Source: Paramoeba atlantica
Lineage: Eukaryota > Discosea
Length of the DNA stretch: 64,000 nucleotides
Assembly: GCA_977017575.1 (NCBI GenBank)
Contig: CDRNVI010000002.1
Coordinates: forward strand, 992,001 to 1,056,000
Reading direction: 5' to 3'
Of the stretch, positions 59,487 through 64,000 are shown in pieces. Numbering within the stretch: the stretch's first letter is position 1; each line of letters begins with the position of its first letter. The notes below the pieces were generated by a model. That model ran no database searches. It saw only the letters and a program-made list of their open reading frames with translations, and was not told the DNA's origin. The position numbers and the translations under genes are program-made.

Positions 59487-60176
59487 CTGTATAACTACCG
59501 CTCTACCCTCGATTATTGAAAAAAGTGAACAAAAACAGTGAAAATATTAAGAGGAACACAGTAATATAATAGAAGAAAAATGTGTATTAAAGGGGACCCC
59601 GGTGGTCCAAAACTGAAAAATTGAAAAAATGAGGGGCATACGTCACGAAACCTTTTTCGAACTTTTTGCTTTTCAAAATCGAGTGCGGGGAAGTGGTAGA
59701 GTATGCCGCGGGGATAATTTTCCACCCCCCCACCTGGGGGTGACCCCCCCCCCTGGTACGCGCAGGAAGGGTCCGACAAGTTCGAAAATTCTGAAATTTT
59801 TGGGGTGACCCCAAAAAAACAAATTTGACCAAAAACAAAATAAAAACAATATTTTTCCAAAAATCGACTCATAAAACGTATTTTGAGAGTTTGGTACCTC
59901 AGCTACCATTCTACGACGTTTTTTTCGAGAGATTCGCCTCCTGCCCCTACTGGTAAGGTAGCAAACGTGGCCCAAATTTGAGTTACAATTTCGCAATTTT
60001 CGCCGAAAAATCGAGCTTTTTCACCCAAAATAGATTATTCATGATCTTTTGGCGATTTTTCTTGTTTAGGCTCTTCGTTAAACGCGGAGGTAGTTTTCAA
60101 CGCGAAACGCGCAGCATGAGTGACTTCTAAGTTGAAAACAACCACCACGTTTAACGAAGAGCCTAAATTAAAATAC
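59487..60176 (+). repeat. Repeat X, copy 3 with intact hairpin end
   Basis: Starts within the shared left end (TGTATAACTACCGCTCTACC) and ends in a complete foldback, 60,061-60,101 against 60,131-60,176. This is the best reference for the 3' end of the family. Confidence 0.7.
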
Positions 60177-60468
60177 ACTTCTTTGAACGCCTTTTTTCGA
60201 TCGTTGAACATGAACATGTAAACCACAGTTCAGTTTACCATACCTATACCCCCGCAATATATTGGGGGGTATATTACTGTGTCCACTCCGTTTTGATATA
60301 CCCATCCTCCGACAGTAATATCTAAAATCTTAGAAAAGACCTGACGGAAAGAGTATTTACAAAAAATAAAGGAGATTTCGCGTCTTTTGACCCTAAACTG
60401 GCTTTTTCATAAATTTCGTAAACGAATTTTGCAATAAGTCGCCCCGCTAAGCTAATAGTCCTAACCTG
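60177..60468. other. Intergenic interval
   Basis: Nothing recognised in about 290 bases; no pyrimidine tract precedes the next ATG. Confidence 0.35.
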
Positions 60469-61215
60469 ATGCATGCATTTTCGGAACACGACGCTATTAC
60501 TCGTAAAGGAAAAGTGCATTCTTTTCTCGTTCCTTCTCCTGAGGCCCAGCTGTGGGAATTCGCAAAGCATTTTGACGCCCCCATCCCGAGTTGGAACGTT
60601 AAAACCCCGATAGAGAGCTGGTATGGAATTTTTTACGGAGATAAAATTTGGAGAGTAGAATATTCGTTCCCCCAACTTGGTGGTGTGCTACGCTTGGAAG
60701 TTTTGCCAAGAGGTGTAACTCACTTGTCTCTCACACGTTGTGGCCTGCGGGGACAACTAAACCTAGATGATCTCCCTGGGGGTACGGTTGTTCTTCATCT
60801 CAATAAAAACTTTTTTTCTGGACCCATTTCGTTAGACTTACTTCCTGTAACCCTTCAAATCTTGAATCTTTCGAATAACAGGTTATGTGGTTCTTTGTCA
60901 TTCGACTTATTACCACTATCTTTATTAAAAGTATATTTGCAAAGCAACATTTTCGGAGGTGCTTTTAGGCTACATGAGGTTCCTGACACGGTACGCGTTT
61001 TAGATTTGAGTAGCAATCGCCTCATGGGATTAGTCAATGTGACAAGCTTTTCGACTCAGAAAAATCAAATTATTAAACTGAGCAGAAATGAACTCCTTTT
61101 CGAGCCTGACATCACGCATCCCAACATTGAAAGGGAGCTACACTCTGACTTTGAACTTTTCCTAATTTCGGCGTCTGTCATTTCATGGGTATTTCTTGCC
61201 ATTTATGCCACTTAA
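60469..61215 (+). CDS. LRR protein of the local capped family with membrane tail, no cap cysteines (248 aa)
   Basis: The cap spans about residues 8-90: RKGKVHSFLVPSPEAQLWEF, PIPSW, ESWYGIFYGDK and FPQLGGVLRLEVLP. The two cysteines of the usual cap are replaced (S and Y). About five LRRs follow (VTHLSLTRCGLRGQLNLDDL, LQILNLSNNRLCGSLSFDLL, VRVLDLSSNRLMGLVNVTSF). The last 20 residues (FLISASVISWVFLAIYAT) form a likely transmembrane tail. There is no N-terminal signal, so a tail-anchored cytosolic-facing protein is possible, which would fit the missing disulphide. Start: first ATG, at 60,469. Confidence 0.75.
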   Translation: MHAFSEHDAITRKGKVHSFLVPSPEAQLWEFAKHFDAPIPSWNVKTPIESWYGIFYGDKIWRVEYSFPQLGGVLRLEVLPRGVTHLSLTRCGLRGQLNLDDLPGGTVVLHLNKNFFSGPISLDLLPVTLQILNLSNNRLCGSLSFDLLPLSLLKVYLQSNIFGGAFRLHEVPDTVRVLDLSSNRLMGLVNVTSFSTQKNQIIKLSRNELLFEPDITHPNIERELHSDFELFLISASVISWVFLAIYAT

Positions 61216-61485
61216 CGTTATCGAAAATTTTACCTTTATCGTAAAATTAACGTTATCGAAAATGATGATACAGACGCTGATCAACTACTATTTGCGCTTA
61301 CTTACATAACTTACAACTTGTAGCTTTCCTTCAATTTATCTTTCCTTAATTTATCGTTCCCGTAATATTTACGGGCACTGTACAAATTTTTGCGAGCACT
61401 GTGCTTACAAGAACGTACAACGTGCTCACCTTTTTCTCACACCCATCCCGAATTCTCCCCTTTCCCTTTTACTTCCACTTCCCCC
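61216..61485. other. Intergenic interval
   Basis: Short ATCGTAAAATTAACGTTATCG-like repeats near 61,214-61,262; the last 60 bases are the C/T-rich leader of the next gene. Confidence 0.35.
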
Positions 61486-62241
61486 ATGCACGCAACACGC
61501 CTTTCTTCCCTCTCTAACCGCTACACCCTATCCCACCCTCCCCTCCCCACCTCACTCCAACACTTCACCCCTTCCCTTTTCTCCTTTTCTCGCCCCCGAC
61601 TCCCACCTCTCTTTTCCCCTCGCATCACCTTTCCCCTCCCTCGCATCGCCTCCCCCTCCCCCTCCTCCCCCTACACCTTTTCCCTCCCCCCCTACTCCAC
61701 CACAACCCCCACACGCCATCCCACAACCCCCTCCTCCCCCTCCTCCCCCCGCCCCCCTCTCGAGCCCATGCCCACCAAGGACCGCTACCCCCCACCCGGG
61801 TACAACCCCCACGACCCCCGCACCCCCCTCGCCCTCCTCATCGACGGCTCCACCCTCTCCCCCGCGACCTACGCGGACCGCCTCCCCCTCCTCACCCACC
61901 CCCGCGACCCCCACCCCCGCGGCACCACCTACCTCCCCCTCCTCCACCGCGTCTTCGCCCACACCCTCCCCCCGGACTGGGCCGTCCCCCTCCCCGCCCT
62001 CGGCGTCTCCCCCGAGCCCTTCCGCGTCGAGTCCTTCCTCCCGGTCCGGATGCAGATGGGGGCGGACGCCCACCACCTGGTCGAGTTCACGGCGGACAAC
62101 AAGTACCGCGCGGTTGGCTTCGTGTGTGTGGCCGAGGACCGGGGGTATTTCGAAAAGGTGGCGTGGGGGCTGCGGGGGTACGGGGTGGAGTTCCTAGTGC
62201 TGGACAGCGCGGGGGAGTTGAGTGTGCAGAGGGAGGGGTGA
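61486..62241 (+). CDS. NYN/LabA-like nuclease-domain protein, probably mitochondrial (251 aa)
   Basis: The first 95 residues are a Pro/Ser/Thr-rich, basic, acid-free leader (MHATRLSSLSNRYTLSHPPL) consistent with mitochondrial import. From about 117 a PIN/NYN-like fold is suggested. ALLIDGSTLSPATYADRLPL holds the first acidic residue after a beta-strand, MGADAHHLVEFTA the middle one, and VGFVCVAEDRGYFEKVAWGL followed by YGVEFLVL matches the LVS.D.DF..V..L...G..V end of LabA/DUF88 proteins. These are RNases in several systems. The D.DF motif reads EDRGYF here, so catalytic residues are only partly conserved. Its C-rich half and G-rich end form a skew switch near 62.04 kb. Start: first ATG. Confidence 0.6.
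   Translation: MHATRLSSLSNRYTLSHPPLPTSLQHFTPSLFSFSRPRLPPLFSPRITFPLPRIASPSPSSPYTFSLPPYSTTTPTRHPTTPSSPSSPRPPLEPMPTKDRYPPPGYNPHDPRTPLALLIDGSTLSPATYADRLPLLTHPRDPHPRGTTYLPLLHRVFAHTLPPDWAVPLPALGVSPEPFRVESFLPVRMQMGADAHHLVEFTADNKYRAVGFVCVAEDRGYFEKVAWGLRGYGVEFLVLDSAGELSVQREG
62030..62070. other. C-to-G skew switch 8
   Basis: C-rich from about 61,440 (before the ATG) to 62,035, then G-rich to about 62,290, past the stop codon; 62,221-62,280 contains one C. Confidence 0.8.
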
Positions 62242-62422
62242 ATGGGGAGGGGAGGGGGGGTAGAGGATGAGAAGGGTAGAGGAGGAACAGAAAAGAGGCG
62301 GGTGGTTTTGATGGAAAGTTTTGCTTTGTCGTTTTTTGTAACAGGATAGGGAGGGGTAGAATTTTCTTTTTTTATTGAATCTCCTGTCTTGGTACTTACA
62401 TTTGCCCCCCTCCCTTGTTTGC

Positions 62423-63298
62423 ATGATCCTTGAAAATGTTTTCCATCGAAAATTACTGTATCGCACAACCCTCCAGTACACCAACGATTATCAAAGGCAC
62501 AGATTGTGGGAAGGGCTTTATTCTCGAATCCGAAACTCAAGGCGAGCAAATATGCGTTATTTCCACAGTTTTGTCCTGTATCATTTCGTGCAGACGGTTC
62601 ATTTCGTTCTAAAAGAACATCAGTGTCATCCCAAGAGAACCACTTTCAACATATTATTATGCGATATAAAATCCATACGACGATTGAAAATGAAACATCG
62701 CAATATCAATCGTGCAACAGATGCCCTCTGTTTTGTACACCCTTTCTCTTTAAATCAACTAGAAACGGCGTTCCGCACCTTGGAATCTATGGATTCTGTG
62801 CTTGAACCTGCCCCGAATGTTCTGGTTGAGAATGATTTGGGAATCATAGCGCTTTGTCCCTGCTACATTATAGGACAGTGTCTTAGAAAAAGGGGTACCT
62901 CACTTGGATGGATAGAAAAGCCTAAAGTAGACCACAATGCCTATCTGAAATCACATAAAACAAACATTTGCATGCCTCATATGGATAAAACGTTTATTGG
63001 CCTCTTGTGGCGACGTACTACTGCGGTAGCCATCCATGTTGGCTTGCATATGCTAGGTTATACTCACCCGGAATCGTTACCTCAACGGTATCAGCGTACT
63101 GTCTCTAACGGTCTATGTTTCCTTAAGAGAGCGCTTGGGTTTGATTCGACGCAAACGTTAAAGAGTACCTCAATGGCTCAAAAAGAGCGTCAGCTAGCCA
63201 GAAAATATATTTTCAACATTTATCGACGAAAGAGAAGGATTCTTATGGGTCCAGGTGAAAGGTTTGCACGTTTAAGCCCTTTTACTCCTGTTGTCTAG
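62423..63298 (+). CDS. Hypothetical protein (291 aa)
   Basis: I do not recognise the family. The protein is basic throughout, with many Arg, Lys and His. Residues 20-60 contain RHRLWEGLYSRIRNSRRANM; residues 75-100 contain TTFNILLCDIKSIRRLKMKH. The C-terminal half has PHMDKTFIGLLWRRTTAVAI and ends with a very basic segment, LARKYIFNIYRRKRRILMG. No membrane segment or catalytic motif is evident. Such a composition fits a mitochondrial ribosomal or RNA-binding protein, but that is a guess. The frame is open upstream from 62,375 without an ATG. It lies about 180 bases after the NYN-like gene. Confidence 0.5.
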   Translation: MILENVFHRKLLYRTTLQYTNDYQRHRLWEGLYSRIRNSRRANMRYFHSFVLYHFVQTVHFVLKEHQCHPKRTTFNILLCDIKSIRRLKMKHRNINRATDALCFVHPFSLNQLETAFRTLESMDSVLEPAPNVLVENDLGIIALCPCYIIGQCLRKRGTSLGWIEKPKVDHNAYLKSHKTNICMPHMDKTFIGLLWRRTTAVAIHVGLHMLGYTHPESLPQRYQRTVSNGLCFLKRALGFDSTQTLKSTSMAQKERQLARKYIFNIYRRKRRILMGPGERFARLSPFTPVV

Positions 63299-64000
63299 CG
63301 TAGAACCATTTTTTTCCTGTGTAACTTGTTCAATTTTTGAGAAGCTTTTGAGCCATTCTCACCTAGATACACAAGGGTGGCGATTTCTAGATCATACTCC
63401 TTGGTTAACACCTCTGTAATACACCTCTGTATAAAGAATTCATTTTTCATTCTTTCCAAAAGCTAGTATTTCTTGTTGACTCCTAAATACATGTATCTCC
63501 TGAATTTGGTTTTTTCTTCGCGATATGTTTTTGGTTTACGTCGCATGTTCTGATGAGTGTTCCGGGACTGAACGTATCCAAGCAAGTCGCATTTGAGGGG
63601 CAGGACTTCCGCAAGAGTACGAACCTGAGCAACTGGTACGCGACATTTCTACTCGTCTTCCATCATGGACATCTCACACTCCCGCCTGTAAGTGGGAGTG
63701 CTTCTCCTGCAACACGGACTTGAAAGTAATATGGCTTATCGCTAGGAACATGAAGGGTAAGCTTGACCTCCCACATCTCTCTTTCTCTTTCGAACGCTTG
63801 CAATGTGCAAGAGGGTATCTTTTTTGGATCACTTTAGCTGCATGAACTCCCGTCAAACTTACAGGAGCTCGATCTTTCGCGTGGGAAGCTGTAAGGAGTC
63901 CTAGGTAGCATGTTTCGATAGCTACATACGTGCTTGCATCTGTTTCCCAAGCGACCGTCTCGACAAGAGCACCTAGTTCCATTGAGTCCTATGTAGAGGG
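63299..64000. other. Interval with minus-strand coding-like sequence at the window edge
   Basis: No + strand gene is seen. On the minus strand, 63,982-63,674 is open (ALVETVAWETDASTYVAIET, KDRAPVSLTGVHAAKVIQKR) and looks protein-like. In a second frame about 63,625-63,520, VPVAQVRTLAEVLPLKCDLL follows. The frame change and strand suggest a decayed mobile element entering from beyond the window, but I cannot name it. Confidence 0.35.

Overview
The window looks like a nuclear segment of a kinetoplastid-type euglenozoan, or a close relative. Three things point that way. (1) The GAPDH at 25,041-26,276 is of the glycosomal kinetoplastid type and ends in the PTS1-like tripeptide NKL. (2) Every host gene I can support lies on the + strand and none needs an intron, as expected of a polycistronic directional gene cluster; only transposon debris is coded on the minus strand. 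(3) Many products look mitochondrial, including a five-gene family built from ArdC-N-like single-strand DNA-binding repeats, a domain previously reported as captured by kinetoplastids for mitochondrial DNA replication. I cannot name the species and I see no spliced-leader, tRNA or rRNA gene.

Layout. 1-12 kb: a Harbinger-type transposase remnant, LRR genes, a small membrane protein, a GGQ release-factor-like gene, a second small membrane protein, then a nest of DNA transposons (Tc1/mariner inside another repeat, a pogo/DDE_1 transposase, a minus-strand fragment). 12.5-28 kb: a hypothetical gene, four tandem ArdC-N-repeat genes, two LRR genes, GAPDH and a fifth ArdC-N-repeat gene. 28-53.5 kb: a housekeeping stretch with U-box/CCCH protein, polyprenyl diphosphate synthase, three large organelle-type helical-repeat proteins, a 664-residue LRR protein, SDS22, GOT1, ESF2/ABT1, a SpoU methyltransferase and an RRM protein; it is interrupted by a hAT element nested in a TIR element. 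53.5-60.4 kb: a gene-free transposon graveyard (Merlin, LINE, several MITE-like repeats). 60.4-63.3 kb: an LRR gene, a NYN-like nuclease gene and an unrecognised gene.

Two signals stand out. First, the five ArdC-N genes each carry four repeats in the same order with mitochondrial-type N-termini, so one ancestral four-repeat gene has expanded into an array; a role in kinetoplast DNA handling is the natural inference. Second, at least eight GC-rich stretches flip abruptly from C-rich to G-rich on the + strand, always in that direction. They lie mostly inside coding regions but spill into flanking non-coding DNA and impose Pro/Ser/Thr-rich then Gly/Glu/Arg-rich protein segments. This looks like a DNA-level process (replication initiation, R-loops or recombination) rather than protein selection.

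A family of LRR proteins (seven intact plus one fragment) with its own N-terminal cap is scattered through the cluster and may be a surface or ligand-binding family. Functions are inferred by eye from motifs; no database search was run.
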